Notes: generated from the letters alone by a model not told the origin. A DNA stretch of 64,000 bases from Yokenella regensburgei ATCC 49455 (GCF_000735455.1 NZ_JMPS01000009.1:62001-126000); one strand, 5' to 3'. Shown: positions 45,514-55,369, counted from the stretch's first letter. Program-made: numbers and translations.

Positions 45514-47447
45514 GTAGCCTCCTCGTCAAACATGGTCAGCATTTCGCGGGCTGCCTGTCGACCGGCGACCATCGCCGTCACCACCAGATCGGCGCCGTGC
45601 ACGGCGTCACCGCCCGCAAAAATCTTCCGGTTACTGGTTTGCGTGGTACCGCAACCTTTCCCGCCGGTGCGAATTTGCCCCCAGCGGTCAAGCGCCACGC
45701 CCTGCCCGCGCAGCCACGGCATCTCGTGGGCCTGGAATCCAAAGGCCATGATCAGCACGTCGGCGGCTAACTCGAATTCCGAACCGGGGATCGGGCGCGG
45801 ACGGCGACGACCATCCGGCCCCGGCTCGCCCATCTCGGTACGGATAAGGCCGATGGCGGTCACCTGACCTTTGCGCCCCCGCGAGATGTACTGCGGCTGA
45901 ACGTTAAACAGAAACTCCACGCCCTCTTCCCGGGCATTAACCACTTCTTTTTTCGAGCCCGGCATGCTCAGCTCATCGCGTCGGTAGGCGCAGGTCACGC
46001 TGGCGGCACCGCGACGAATCGAGGTTCGCAGGCAGTCCATGGCGGTATCCCCCCCGCCCAGCACCACCACGTTTTTCCCCTGGATTTCGGTTAACGGGTA
46101 CTCGCTGCTCTCTTCAAGCGACATCACTTCGCGGGTGCTGGCAATCAGGAACGGCAGCGCCTGGATAACCCCCGGTGCATCTTCCCCTTCCAGCCCCGCC
46201 GCCATCAGCCCGTAGGTGCCAACGCCGAGGAATACCGCATCGTAATCGTTCATCAGGCTGTCGAACTCGACGTCGCGACCCACCTCCTGATTGAGGTGGA
46301 ACTGGATCCCCATGTTGCTGAAGATCTCACGACGCATGCTGAGCACGGTTTTATCAAGCTTGAACGGCGGGATCCCGAAGGTCAGCAGACCGCCAATTTC
46401 CGGGTGCCTGTCAAAGACGTCGACCTTCACGCCAGCGCGCGCGAGAATATCGGCGCAGCCCAACCCAGCCGGACCCGCGCCGATAATGGCAACGCGTTCG
46501 GCGCGTGGCTGCACGGCGCTAAGATCTGGCCGCCAGCCCATCGCCAGCGCGGTATCGGTGATGTAGCGCTCGAGGTTACCAATGGCCACCGCACCGTTGC
46601 GGCTCTTCAGGGTACAGGCGCCTTCACACAGGCGGTCCTGCGGACATACGCGGCCGCAGATTTCCGGCAGGGTACTGCTGTCATGGCACAGCTCGGCGGC
46701 CCCAATGATGTCGCCCTCATTGACCAGACGGATAAAATCAGGAATGTGGTTGTGCAGCGGGCAGGTCCAGTTACACCACGCCTTCTGCGCACAGTAGAGG
46801 CAACGGGTGCTTTCATACTCGGCTTCACGGGCATCAAGCCCTTGATAAATCTCTTTGAAATGGGTTTTTCGCTCCTGCGCCGGAACCTTGCTCGCACCTT
46901 TACGATCGGTCCTGTCGAGCAGGATTTCCTTACGGGAAGGCGTTTTCGCCTGCGCCGACTGACCCTGCGCGGCGCGCACCCGGCGGCTGTTGCGCAGCTG
47001 GTTCAGCCCGTCTTCATCCATCAGCCGCAGCGCCTGCGTCGGGCAGTTCGCCACGCAGGCTGGCTTACCCGAAGGATGCTGCTGGCAAAGATCGCATTTG
47101 TGCGCCAGCAGCGGCGCCTCTTCGTTAGCCGCAACCATGTCGATCGCGCCAAACGGGCAGGCGATCACACAATTTTTGCAGCCGATACATCGGGATTGAT
47201 CGAGCTGAACGCTACGGTTTTCTACCCGCAGGGCATCCGTTGGACAAGAGGTGACACAGGGGGCATCGTTACAGTGGCGGCAGGTTGTCGTGCTGCTTGA
47301 GGTTTCTTTGGCAAAAACGTGGATCCGGGGCAAAAACTCGCTGCGATGCTGTGGCCAGCCATCCTGATGGTGTGCCGTGACGCAGGCTACTTCACAGGCA
47401 TGGCAACCAATGCACTCAGACGCATCGGCGACAATAAATTTATTCAT
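45510..47447 (-). CDS. uacF: UacF (YgfT), Fe-S/FAD oxidoreductase for urate reduction
   Basis: A 645-residue protein (E. coli YgfT 639). The N-terminal 160 residues are a four-cluster ferredoxin like YgfS ([45 protein letters not shown]...CVANCP). The remainder is a glutamate-synthase small-subunit module: [15 protein letters not shown] and [15 protein letters not shown] for Fe-[18 protein letters not shown] for [15 protein letters not shown] for NAD(P)H. It and its paralogue AegA are implicated in formate-dependent anaerobic urate degradation in E. coli. Divergent from uacT across a 425-bp spacer. Confidence 0.93.
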   Translation of the reverse strand: MNKFIVADASECIGCHACEVACVTAHHQDGWPQHRSEFLPRIHVFAKETSSSTTTCRHCNDAPCVTSCPTDALRVENRSVQLDQSRCIGCKNCVIACPFGAIDMVAANEEAPLLAHKCDLCQQHPSGKPACVANCPTQALRLMDEDGLNQLRNSRRVRAAQGQSAQAKTPSRKEILLDRTDRKGASKVPAQERKTHFKEIYQGLDAREAEYESTRCLYCAQKAWCNWTCPLHNHIPDFIRLVNEGDIIGAAELCHDSSTLPEICGRVCPQDRLCEGACTLKSRNGAVAIGNLERYITDTALAMGWRPDLSAVQPRAERVAIIGAGPAGLGCADILARAGVKVDVFDRHPEIGGLLTFGIPPFKLDKTVLSMRREIFSNMGIQFHLNQEVGRDVEFDSLMNDYDAVFLGVGTYGLMAAGLEGEDAPGVIQALPFLIASTREVMSLEESSEYPLTEIQGKNVVVLGGGDTAMDCLRTSIRRGAASVTCAYRRDELSMPGSKKEVVNAREEGVEFLFNVQPQYISRGRKGQVTAIGLIRTEMGEPGPDGRRRPRPIPGSEFELAADVLIMAFGFQAHEMPWLRGQGVALDRWGQIRTGGKGCGTTQTSNRKIFAGGDAVHGADLVVTAMVAGRQAAREMLTMFDEEAT

Positions 47448-47623
47448 GCGCTACCCTTTTATTGTTTTAACTTCAACAGAAGGTCGCGATGCAAAAACCG
47501 GGCTTATTTTCTTCGCAGGGTCAGTCTTAATCCGTTTTTGCGAGGCACTTCAAAAAAAGCCGCGAATGCGACCAGCGAAAAATAATCACGCTGCGGATCT
47601 CTCTCAGCCAGAATCATCTTGCG

Positions 47624-47656
47624 ATTCAGAATGATTAATTTTCTCTCAATTTGAGA
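47624..47656. promoter_or_regulatory. Tandem palindromes upstream of uacT (candidate YgeV enhancer sites)
   Basis: ATTCA-GAA-TGATT at 47624-47636 and TCTCA-ATT-TGAGA at 47644-47656. Centres 47630 and 47650 are 20 bp apart, exactly as before xdhA and ygfK. They lie about 129-149 bp upstream of the -12 element. The second core CTCAATTTGA is identical to the second xdhA site. Confidence 0.6.
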
Positions 47657-47765
47657 AAAGAACGTCGCGCTATTCTTTCACTTTTCTCCTCTCCAGACCG
47701 CACCAGACGGCCTTTCTGTGATTGTCGCCGCATTTCAAATACTTTCCTCCTTTCGAACGAAAAAC

Positions 47766-47781
47766 TGGCACTCGATAAGCA
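47766..47781 (+). promoter_or_regulatory. Sigma-54-like promoter of uacT
   Basis: TGGCAC-N5-AAGCA: the invariant GG (47767-47768) and GC (47779-47780) are at N10 spacing; the -12 lacks the usual TT. The 12-mer CTTTCGAACGAA lies just upstream, as at ygeW. Predicted start near 47791. Confidence 0.65.
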
Positions 47782-47872
47782 TGTACTCAGCGGTGTTACT
47801 TTTCATCATTCTGTACTCTCCCACAGCCGGGCCAGGAGCGCCGGAAAGACGGGTAAACAAGGAGAAAAAGTT

Positions 47873-49321
47873 ATGAGCGCCATAGATTCTCAGCCACCAT
47901 CGGTCTCTGGCAGCCCCCACGAAATTGATGAGGTGGATCGGATACTATCCCCAGGAAAGCTTATCATTTTGGGCTTGCAACACGTTTTGGTTATGTACGC
48001 TGGCGCTGTCGCCGTGCCCCTTATGGTGGGCGACAGGCTGGGCCTTAGTAAAGAAACCATCGCTCTGTTAATCAGTTCAGATCTCTTCTGCTGCGGTATC
48101 GTCACGCTGCTGCAGTGTATTGGGATCGGGCGATTCATGGGGATACGTCTACCGGTGATTATGTCCGTCACCTTTGCGGCCGTGACACCAATGCTGGCAA
48201 TCGGTCTTAACCCTGATATTGGGCTGATGGGGATCTTCGGCGCCACTATCGGTGCCGGGATCATCACGACGCTGCTCGCGCCCCTGATTGGCCGTCTGAT
48301 GCCGCTGTTCCCGCCGTTGGTCACCGGGATTGTCATCACCTCCATCGGCCTGAGCATTATTCAGGTGGGCATCGACTGGGCCGCCGGCGGCAAAGGCAAC
48401 CCGGAGTACGGTAGCCCTATCTATCTGGGGATTTCGTTTGCCGTTCTGCTGTTTATTTTGTTGATTACCCGTTTTGCCAAAGGCTTTTTGTCGAACGTGG
48501 CGGTACTGCTGGGGATAGTCTTCGGCTTTGTGCTGTCGCTAATGATGAATGAAGTTAACCTCGCCGGACTGGGGGAAGCGAAATGGTTCGCCATCGTCAC
48601 CCCGATGGCGTTAGGCACCCCGGTGTTCGACCCAATCTCGATTCTGACCATGACCGCCGTGATGATCATTGTCTTTATCGAGTCGATGGGGATGTTCCTC
48701 GCCCTGGGCGAGATAGTCGGCCGTAAGCTCACCTCGCAGGATATCATTCGCGGCCTGCGCGTTGATGGCGTCGGCACCCTGTTTGGCGGCATCTTCAACA
48801 GCTTCCCGCACACCTCATTCTCCCAGAACATCGGGCTGGTGAGCGTTACCGGGGTATACAGCCGTTGGGTGTGTATCGCCTCCGGTGCCATTCTGCTGAT
48901 TTTCGGTATGGTGCCGAAAATGGGAATACTGGTTGCCTCAATTCCGCAGTTTGTCCTGGGCGGAGCGGGGCTGGTGATGTTCGGAATGGTGCTGGCAACC
49001 GGGATCCGCATCCTGGCACGCTGCAACTACAAGACGAATCGCTACAACCTGTATATTGTCGCCATCAGCCTGGGGGTCGGCATGACGCCCACCTTATCGC
49101 AGAACTTTTTCTCTAAATTTCCTGCCGATCTGCAGCCGCTGCTGCACAGCGGGATCATGCTTGCCACCATTGCGGCGGTAACCCTGAATCTGTTCTTCAA
49201 CGGTTACAAGCACAATACCGGGCTTGCAGAGGAAGATCCTAACGCGCCGAAGCGGTCACCACGTACCGTGCGCATGTGGTTGTTAATGCGAAAAGTGAAG
49301 AAGAGTCAAGACGATGAGTGA
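47873..49321 (+). CDS. uacT: UacT, urate permease (NCS2)
   Basis: A 482-residue NCS2/NAT transporter, the same length as E. coli UacT. NAT motif region SFSQNIGLVSVTGVYSRW near residues 316-333, the TM8 glutamate in VFIESMGMFLALGE, and GLQHVLVMYAGAVAVP in TM1. I chose MSAIDSQ at 47873 with AAGGAG at 47859-47864. In E. coli UacT is a high-affinity proton-coupled urate importer. It completes the locus by supplying urate to UacF, YgfK and XdhD. Confidence 0.95.
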   Translation: MSAIDSQPPSVSGSPHEIDEVDRILSPGKLIILGLQHVLVMYAGAVAVPLMVGDRLGLSKETIALLISSDLFCCGIVTLLQCIGIGRFMGIRLPVIMSVTFAAVTPMLAIGLNPDIGLMGIFGATIGAGIITTLLAPLIGRLMPLFPPLVTGIVITSIGLSIIQVGIDWAAGGKGNPEYGSPIYLGISFAVLLFILLITRFAKGFLSNVAVLLGIVFGFVLSLMMNEVNLAGLGEAKWFAIVTPMALGTPVFDPISILTMTAVMIIVFIESMGMFLALGEIVGRKLTSQDIIRGLRVDGVGTLFGGIFNSFPHTSFSQNIGLVSVTGVYSRWVCIASGAILLIFGMVPKMGILVASIPQFVLGGAGLVMFGMVLATGIRILARCNYKTNRYNLYIVAISLGVGMTPTLSQNFFSKFPADLQPLLHSGIMLATIAAVTLNLFFNGYKHNTGLAEEDPNAPKRSPRTVRMWLLMRKVKKSQDDE

Positions 49322-49451
49322 CAAAATGGCTTTTGCGCTGCGCTGTCTGCTGGGGACGCTGCTGCTCATGCTAATCTCGATCCCAGTGGTGTCAGATTGT
49401 GTTGCCATTGCCATTGAAAGCCGTTTTCATTATTTAATGCTGATGATGTAA
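49314..49451 (+). CDS. Possible small membrane protein downstream of uacT
   Basis: A 45-residue frame starting MSDKMAFALRC and overlapping the uacT stop by 8 bp. One hydrophobic segment (about residues 8-34) would span the inner membrane. AAGAG lies upstream. Translational coupling to uacT and its position before the terminator suggest a real small protein, but I recognise no family, and the GC-rich DNA could produce it by chance. Confidence 0.4.
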   Translation: MSDKMAFALRCLLGTLLLMLISIPVVSDCVAIAIESRFHYLMLMM

Positions 49452-49502
49452 CACACCGACCAGCCCGAACCACATGCGTTCGCCGCTGGACAAGCACTAA
49501 AG

Positions 49503-49529
49503 AAAACCCCGCCATATGGCGGGGTTTTT
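49503..49529. terminator. Bidirectional terminator between uacT and roxA
   Basis: Stem CCCCGCC / GGCGGGG with loop ATAT, four A before and five T after. Terminates uacT (+) and roxA (-). Confidence 0.92.
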
Positions 49530-49541
49530 GACTTGCGGGAT

Positions 49542-50663
49542 TTACTCGTCGAAGTACCAGTAACCCTGGTTCACCAGCGCCGTCAGTTCGGCAATGAAGG
49601 TCGGGTTCTGCAACGCGTCGCCCAGCTCTTCCTGCCCGAGCAGGGTGTAACGGCACAGCGCATCGGCGGCGGTCGCATCGCTCACGTCTAACGGCTCGCT
49701 GTTCACGAAGCAGCTACCGCCCACGTTCAGCACCCGCAGCCCGCTCAGACGAGACAGCACTTCGCCACCGAGCAGCGCATCCTGCAGCTCATCCGGCGTG
49801 TACGGCGGCTCGGCCGGGGCAATGTCCAGCTCGTGGCGCGGCGTAGTGACAAAGCTGCCGAACCACTGAGTGAAGTCTTCCGGCTTGCTTATCATGTCGA
49901 ACATCATCTGGCGAAGACGCGCCATCTCATACTCTTCCACCCGGCCCGGGTGCTCGCGGCAGGTGAGATCCGGATCGCTGTAGTGTTCACCGCCAAGATC
50001 GTTTTCCAGCGCGTAGTCGGCAAAGCTGCTGATGAGGTCGCGACCGTTCGGCCCACGGAAACCCACGGAGTAGTTCAGCGCGGTTTCATGGGTGAAGCCG
50101 TCATGCGGGAATCCCGGCGGAATATAAAGAATATCGCCCGGCTCGAGATCTTCATCGATGATCGGCTCAAACGGATCGACGTGCAGCAGCGCCGGGTGCG
50201 GGCAGAACTGACGCATCGGCAGCTTGTCGCCCACGCGCCAGCGGCGGCTTCCCATGCCCTGGATGATGAACACATCGTACTGATCGATGTGCGGGCCAAC
50301 GCCACCGCCCGGCACCGAGAAGGAGATCATCAGGTCGTCTAACCGCCAGTCCGGCAGAACGCGGAACGGACGCACCAGCTCAGCGGCAGGCGCATGCCAG
50401 TGGTTCACCGCCTGCGCCAGCAGCGACCAGCCGGTTTCGCCTAAGCCATCGAAATCTTCGAAGGGGCCGTTGCTGGCCTGCCATTTACCGTTGAAATGGC
50501 TGACCAGGCGGCTGTCGACTTCCGGCTCCATTGCCAGCCCCGCCAGTTCGTCTGGCGTGATGGGGTCAACGAAGTTCGGAAAAGCATTTTTCAGAACAAC
50601 AGGTTTTTTTTGCCAGTATTTCTCTAAAAATTCCGGCCAGTTCAGATTCAGTTGATACGCCAT
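49542..50663 (-). CDS. roxA: RoxA (YcfD), ribosomal protein L16 arginine 3-hydroxylase
   Basis: A 373-residue JmjC-type 2-oxoglutarate/iron(II) oxygenase, the same length as E. coli RoxA. The iron ligands His125, Asp127 (GPHIDQYD) and His187 (PPGFPHDGF) are at the E. coli positions. It hydroxylates Arg81 of ribosomal protein uL16. In E. coli the gene lies near phoPQ, far from the purine cluster, so its place here beside uacT marks a rearrangement border. It is transcribed alone. Confidence 0.96.
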   Translation of the reverse strand: MAYQLNLNWPEFLEKYWQKKPVVLKNAFPNFVDPITPDELAGLAMEPEVDSRLVSHFNGKWQASNGPFEDFDGLGETGWSLLAQAVNHWHAPAAELVRPFRVLPDWRLDDLMISFSVPGGGVGPHIDQYDVFIIQGMGSRRWRVGDKLPMRQFCPHPALLHVDPFEPIIDEDLEPGDILYIPPGFPHDGFTHETALNYSVGFRGPNGRDLISSFADYALENDLGGEHYSDPDLTCREHPGRVEEYEMARLRQMMFDMISKPEDFTQWFGSFVTTPRHELDIAPAEPPYTPDELQDALLGGEVLSRLSGLRVLNVGGSCFVNSEPLDVSDATAADALCRYTLLGQEELGDALQNPTFIAELTALVNQGYWYFDE

Positions 50664-50749
50664 AGGTCACACCAATGAGAGGACAAACGGGCCTGATTAT
50701 AAAAAAGCTCAGGCCGCATTTGCCTTGTCAGCGGTCAACCTTTCGGCAC

Positions 50750-51946
50750 CTAAGGTGACGTTTGTTTTATCACCTTGTTAACGTCGTTGCTGTTCACCTC
50801 CGGCGCGCCGTTGCCCCAGCTCTCTCTGAGGTAGTTGGTGACGTCGCGAATATCGTCGTCGCTCATCACGTCGCCATAGGCAGGCATACGGAACGAGACG
50901 CTGCCTTTGGTGTTCGGGGTTTCAGCCCCCTGCGCTATCACCCGGATGAGCGGCGTTGGGTCCGCCACCTGCAGCATCGGGTTACCGCTGAGCGCCGGCA
51001 CGTTATCATCGGTACCCTGCCCTGACGGGCCGTGACAGGTAGAACAGTAGCGCATATAAAGCGTTTTACCGTCCAGATTCGAGGGTACATCCGCCAGCGG
51101 CGGCATCGGCGACGGTGCTGCGCTGCTGCGGTTGAGGCTCAGCAGGTAGTGGACGATGGCGTTGGCGTCGTTGTCGGTCAGGTACTGAGTACTCTGCTCA
51201 ACCACCTCGACCATCGAGCCAGAAATCGCCGCATGTTTACTGCGCCCTGTAAGCAGCAGCGCCTTCAGCTCTTCCGGCGGCATGTTAATGGTGCGCAGCG
51301 ACGGCGCATACCAGCCGTCAATCATCGCCCCGCTGAGGTACGCCGGATCGCTGTCGTCGTAGGCTTCTTCGTTCATTGCCGCGCCGCGCGGGGTATGGCA
51401 GGCCCCGCAGTGCCCAGCGCCCTGTACAAGGTACGCCCCACGTTTCACCAGATCGCCGTCGTCGTCAGCCGCCTTCACGTCGGCGGGCGTGTCGGCATAC
51501 AGCGCATTCCAGATGTGCAGCGGCCAGCGGGCGGAGAGCGGCCACGGGATCTCGCTTTCACGGTTAGCGGTGGCGGAAGGCGGTACGTCATGCATGAAAT
51601 AGTCATACAGCGCCTTCACGTCTTTATCCGACATTCTGGCGTACGACGGATACGGCATCGCCGGGTACAGCGGGTGCCCGTCTTTCGCTATCCCCTGACG
51701 AACGGCTTTTTCGAAATCTTCATAGCTGTAGTTGCCGATACCATGGGTTTTGTCCGGCGTAATGTTAGTGGAGAAAATGTCCCCTACCGGAGTGGGAAAC
51801 CTTTTGCCACCGGCGTTGGCCTCCCCGCCCTCGGCGGTGTGGCAGGCCATACAGTCGGCAACGCGGGCAACGTACTCCCCTTGTGGAAGTGCGGCGTGGC
51901 TTACCGCCGAGAACAGCAGGCCGGCAAGAATCAGTCCAGTACGCAT
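50750..51946 (-). CDS. Triheme cytochrome c, alcohol/gluconate-dehydrogenase type
   Basis: A 398-residue exported cytochrome c. A Sec signal peptide (MRTGLILAGLLFSAVSHA, cleavage after residue 18) is followed by three CXXCH haem sites: Cys32-Cys35-His36, Cys180-Cys183-His184 and Cys301-Cys304-His305. This is the membrane-linked cytochrome subunit of periplasmic flavo-dehydrogenases. It begins 4 bp after the FAD oxidoreductase, so it likely takes that enzyme's electrons to the quinone pool. I chose the start with GGGGTG upstream; longer frames read only into the neighbour. Confidence 0.88.
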   Translation of the reverse strand: MRTGLILAGLLFSAVSHAALPQGEYVARVADCMACHTAEGGEANAGGKRFPTPVGDIFSTNITPDKTHGIGNYSYEDFEKAVRQGIAKDGHPLYPAMPYPSYARMSDKDVKALYDYFMHDVPPSATANRESEIPWPLSARWPLHIWNALYADTPADVKAADDDGDLVKRGAYLVQGAGHCGACHTPRGAAMNEEAYDDSDPAYLSGAMIDGWYAPSLRTINMPPEELKALLLTGRSKHAAISGSMVEVVEQSTQYLTDNDANAIVHYLLSLNRSSAAPSPMPPLADVPSNLDGKTLYMRYCSTCHGPSGQGTDDNVPALSGNPMLQVADPTPLIRVIAQGAETPNTKGSVSFRMPAYGDVMSDDDIRDVTNYLRESWGNGAPEVNSNDVNKVIKQTSP

Positions 51947-51950
51947 GATG

Positions 51951-53843
51951 TCACCCCATAGCCTTAAGTTCGTTAACCGCGCGCCAGGCCTGATCGATTG
52001 CCGCGTGGGCATAGGCGCTCCAGTCGGAATCCGAGTTGGCGATGGCGATACGCCCGACGGGTTTTCGCGCCCGCTCGACGATTTCGGCCTGTTTGTCCAT
52101 ATCGTCAAACAGCGCGTTGGCGTAATAAGCATAGCCGTGCGCCCAGCGGTTGACGGTAATGGCGGCGATATCACGCTCGTGGTCAAATCCGGCGCTGCCG
52201 AGCATCTCCTGCAGCTGATCGCGGATCATCTTTTCGTGAGCATCAAAAGAGGTTCCCAGCAGGAACGCACGCCCTTTGCGGAACTGCTCGCGGGCGCTCA
52301 TGTTGCTGCCGGGGTAGGTCGGCACGTACACCATATGCAGCACCATCGGTTCGTCCGGCGACTGCGGATGCTGATAGCTCCCGAGGCTTACCGGATAGTC
52401 CAGCTTCACGCGGCTGTACGGAGCAGCGGGAGAATAGAATTCGTGGATCCCCAGCTTCATAAACGGCTGCCAGTTTTTCACTACCACGTTGGTGTACACC
52501 AGCGGCGCTTTCACGTTGAGACGCAGATCGTCTTTCTGCTCTTCCGGGGTTTCCGGCACCAGGTACGGCACCATCATGTTGTAGCCCGCCATCACCGCGT
52601 TACGTCCGCGCACGCGGTGCGGCTTGCCGTCGTTCAGGTAGGTGACGACCACGCCGTCGTCGGTATTGGCGGCGTTAACCACCACGCTATTCAGGCGAAT
52701 ACGCGCCGGGTTTTGCGGCTTGTCGAGGGTCGAGTAGTCGAGGCGCGAAGTGATGGAGTCTTCCATCGTGCTCCCAGGCAGCGCCTGCGGGATCAGATGG
52801 CGGATCATCAGGCGCGTCAGCCCGGCGTTACCGTCCGGGAAGTGGTACACGTAGGGCTCTTCGAGATCGGCCAGCGCTTCACCGTCGAGCGGTGGCAGGC
52901 CCATGCCCTCCATCCCCGGCAGGGCGCAGGCGCGGGCGTCAGCGCAGGAGATCCCCTCGATGCCGATAGCGAAAAAGTCATTCGAACGCTGCTGGAAATA
53001 GAGCAGCGCCATCTTGCTTAAACCCACTTTCTCACTGAGGAACTCGTGATAACTGTGGCCATCGAGCCATGCGCTTTTCTCTTCAACCGTCATCCCCGGC
53101 AGGTAGTCGGAGGGATTCACGTGCAGCGTAATCAGCGCCTTGCGATCTTCCTCACTCAGCGGGAAGTCGTTGATGAACGCCTCGATGGGGCGACCGTTCA
53201 GGCGGTCGTGCGGGATATCGTCCGACACCGCGCGCCCCGGGTCACCGCTGACAATTTTCGTCTCGCCGAAGTGCTTCTTATCAAAGAACACGCCGCGGCT
53301 GAGCTGATGGTCCGGATAGAAATTGACGTCAAAACCGGCTTTCATGCGGCTGACGCTGATGCCGAGATCCGCCATCAGCTTGTTCACCACCGGGCTGAAA
53401 TTATTGGCTGGCGACTGAAACGCCTCGCTGCCGCCGTAGCCGATAAGGGTTTTACCCTCAACGGTGAATTCGTTGCGCTTGGCGTGACCGCCAAAATCGT
53501 CGTGGTTATCCAGCACCAGGATTTTGCTCTCTTTTCCTGCCAGCTGCTGCCAGAAACAGGCGGCGGCGAGGCCGCTGATGCCGCCGCCGACGATAACCAG
53601 ATCGTACTCTTCCTCGACGGGCAGGCCATCAAGAGCAAAGTTTTCATGCTCCCGACCCAGCGCATGCGCCATTTCAAAGGAGCCGGGGTGGTTGCCGCGC
53701 AGGCCGGTCAACGCGGGCGGATAATATTCGCCATGAATCACCGCGCCCGCTTTGCCTGCCGCCCGAACCAGATCGAGCGGGGTTAACCCCGCCGCGATGG
53801 TAATGGCCACACCGTTAAGGAAGTCGCGTCTGGTAATCGCCAT
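51951..53843 (-). CDS. Tat-exported FAD oxidoreductase, spermidine-dehydrogenase-like
   Basis: A 630-residue FAD/NAD(P)-binding amine-oxidase-type protein. A twin-arginine signal is present (TRRDFLNG at residues 4-11, then a hydrophobic stretch to about residue 28). The dinucleotide loop VIVGGGISGLAAA lies at 83-95. It resembles the periplasmic spermidine dehydrogenase described from Citrobacter freundii, which yields 1,3-diaminopropane and 4-aminobutyraldehyde. The next genes fit: cytochrome c downstream and an aminobutyraldehyde-type dehydrogenase upstream. The substrate is inference. AAGGA precedes the ATG. Confidence 0.75.
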   Translation of the reverse strand: MAITRRDFLNGVAITIAAGLTPLDLVRAAGKAGAVIHGEYYPPALTGLRGNHPGSFEMAHALGREHENFALDGLPVEEEYDLVIVGGGISGLAAACFWQQLAGKESKILVLDNHDDFGGHAKRNEFTVEGKTLIGYGGSEAFQSPANNFSPVVNKLMADLGISVSRMKAGFDVNFYPDHQLSRGVFFDKKHFGETKIVSGDPGRAVSDDIPHDRLNGRPIEAFINDFPLSEEDRKALITLHVNPSDYLPGMTVEEKSAWLDGHSYHEFLSEKVGLSKMALLYFQQRSNDFFAIGIEGISCADARACALPGMEGMGLPPLDGEALADLEEPYVYHFPDGNAGLTRLMIRHLIPQALPGSTMEDSITSRLDYSTLDKPQNPARIRLNSVVVNAANTDDGVVVTYLNDGKPHRVRGRNAVMAGYNMMVPYLVPETPEEQKDDLRLNVKAPLVYTNVVVKNWQPFMKLGIHEFYSPAAPYSRVKLDYPVSLGSYQHPQSPDEPMVLHMVYVPTYPGSNMSAREQFRKGRAFLLGTSFDAHEKMIRDQLQEMLGSAGFDHERDIAAITVNRWAHGYAYYANALFDDMDKQAEIVERARKPVGRIAIANSDSDWSAYAHAAIDQAWRAVNELKAMG

Positions 53844-53854
53844 GAGTGTCCTTG

Positions 53855-55282
53855 TTATTCGTTGATATCACACATGATATGTTTCACTCGAGTATACTCA
53901 TCAAGTGAATAAGATGAGAGATCTTTGCCATAACCGGACTTCTTGAAGCCCCCGTGCGGCATCTCGGCGCACAGCGGGATATGGTTGTTGATCCACACGG
54001 TGCCGAAATCGAGCCCGATGCTGAAACGCTGGGCGCGGCCATGGTTGCTGGTCCAGACGCTGGCGGCAAGGCCATACTCCACGTCGTTGGCTTTGTGCAA
54101 CGCCTCCTCCTCGGTGGTGAACGCCTGAATGGTCATCACCGGGCCAAACACCTCATGCTGAATGGCCTCGTCGTGCTGCTGCAGGCCGGAGATAATCGTC
54201 GGTTCAAAATAGAAGCCCGGGCCTGACCCCGGACGACCGCCGGTTTCAATACGGGCGTGCGCCGGCAGGCGATCGATAAAACCTTTAACCTGCTCCAGCT
54301 GATTGCGGCTGTTCAGCGCGCCGTACAGCGCATCGCGGTTGTCCGGAGTGCCGAAGGTAATGGTTTTGGTTTTTTGCACCAGCTTTTCGAGGAAGGCCGG
54401 ATATGCAGACTCCTCCACCAGCAGGCGTGTGGCTGCGGTGCAGTCCTGACCGGCGTTGAAGAACCCGGCGGTAGTGATGAACTCCACCGCGCGATCCAAA
54501 TCCGCATCAGCAAAAACCACCACCGGCGCTTTCCCCCCCAGCTCTAAATGCGCTTTGGTCAGGTTAGCTGCCGCAGAGGCCGCCACCTGCAGGCCCGCGC
54601 GTACCGAACCGGTGATTGAGACCAGCGACGCCTTCGGGCTTGAGACTATCAGCGAGCCGGTTCCGGCCTTGCCCAGCACCACGTTGAACGCCCCCTGCGG
54701 GAACAGCGGCGCCGCCAGCTCAGCCAGCATCAGTGTGCTGATGGGCGTGGTGTCACTCGGCTTCAGCACCACGGTGTTACCCGCCGCCAGCGCCGGGGCA
54801 ATTTTCCACACCGCCATCATGAACGGGTAGTTCCACGGCGTGACCTGGCCGACGATCCCCAGCGGCTCGCGGCGAATGGTTGAGGTAAAACCGTGGGCGT
54901 ACTCCCCGGAGGCTTTCCCCTCCAGGCAGCGGGCGGCACCGGCGAAAAAGCGAATGGCATCGCAGGAGGCCGCTATCTCTTCTTTTTCAATAAAATGACG
55001 CAGCTGCCCGGTCTCCTGGCTCTGGGCCAGCGCCAGACGCTCGACGTTGCGCTCGATTTCATCGGCAAGCTTCAGCAGCGCTTTCTGCCGCTCTGAGGGG
55101 GTTGAGGTTTTCCAGACTGCAAACGCCGACTTCGCCGCCGCATAGGCCTGCTCCACCTCCTGCTCGCCGCCGTCCGGAGACAGCGCATAGGTTTCGCCAT
55201 CCACCGGGCTTACCAGCGCAAACAGATTGTCCTGCCGACCTTCTACATACTGCCCGTTAATGAAATGCTTCAGGGTTCTCAT
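53855..55282 (-). CDS. Aldehyde dehydrogenase, aminobutyraldehyde type
   Basis: A 475-residue cytosolic NAD-dependent aldehyde dehydrogenase. Catalytic Cys281 (FFNAGQDCTAAT) and Glu247 (HLELGGKAP) are present, with TPWNYPFMMAVWKIAPAL binding the cofactor. Length and motifs match gamma-aminobutyraldehyde dehydrogenase (PatD, 474 residues), which makes GABA. First gene of a three-gene operon with the FAD oxidoreductase and cytochrome c. The ATG at 55282 has GGAG six bases upstream; a GTG one codon earlier is possible. Confidence 0.85.
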   Translation of the reverse strand: MRTLKHFINGQYVEGRQDNLFALVSPVDGETYALSPDGGEQEVEQAYAAAKSAFAVWKTSTPSERQKALLKLADEIERNVERLALAQSQETGQLRHFIEKEEIAASCDAIRFFAGAARCLEGKASGEYAHGFTSTIRREPLGIVGQVTPWNYPFMMAVWKIAPALAAGNTVVLKPSDTTPISTLMLAELAAPLFPQGAFNVVLGKAGTGSLIVSSPKASLVSITGSVRAGLQVAASAAANLTKAHLELGGKAPVVVFADADLDRAVEFITTAGFFNAGQDCTAATRLLVEESAYPAFLEKLVQKTKTITFGTPDNRDALYGALNSRNQLEQVKGFIDRLPAHARIETGGRPGSGPGFYFEPTIISGLQQHDEAIQHEVFGPVMTIQAFTTEEEALHKANDVEYGLAASVWTSNHGRAQRFSIGLDFGTVWINNHIPLCAEMPHGGFKKSGYGKDLSSYSLDEYTRVKHIMCDINE

Positions 55283-55347
55283 CACTGTCTCCAGCCGTTA
55301 AATCATAAAGTATCTTAGTTAATATATTTAGAATAATTGGCTTTCAA

Positions 55348-55369
55348 TCATGTAACATTGACAACATGA
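55348..55369. promoter_or_regulatory. Inverted repeat in the aldehyde dehydrogenase / GntR divergent promoter
   Basis: TCATGT and ACATGA separated by 10 bp, in the AT-rich part of the 192-bp divergent spacer. A candidate operator for the GntR regulator; a single occurrence only. Confidence 0.35.

Larger units (their letters stand above)
47448..47872. promoter_or_regulatory. uacF-uacT divergent regulatory region
   Basis: A 425-bp spacer without a gene (an in-frame extension of uacT from 47651 is low-complexity and lies upstream of the promoter). It holds the tandem palindromes (47624-47656), the shared 12-mer (47750-47761) and the -24/-12 element (47766-47781), all oriented to uacT. Confidence 0.7.

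Noticed and set aside
47651-47872. 74-codon N-terminal extension of uacT
   Set aside because: It would cover the sigma-54 promoter and begins without a ribosome binding site. The start at 47873 gives the known 482-residue length.
51947-52186. 80-codon extension of the cytochrome c gene
   Set aside because: It lies within the FAD oxidoreductase gene. The shorter start produces a clean signal peptide with a ribosome binding site.
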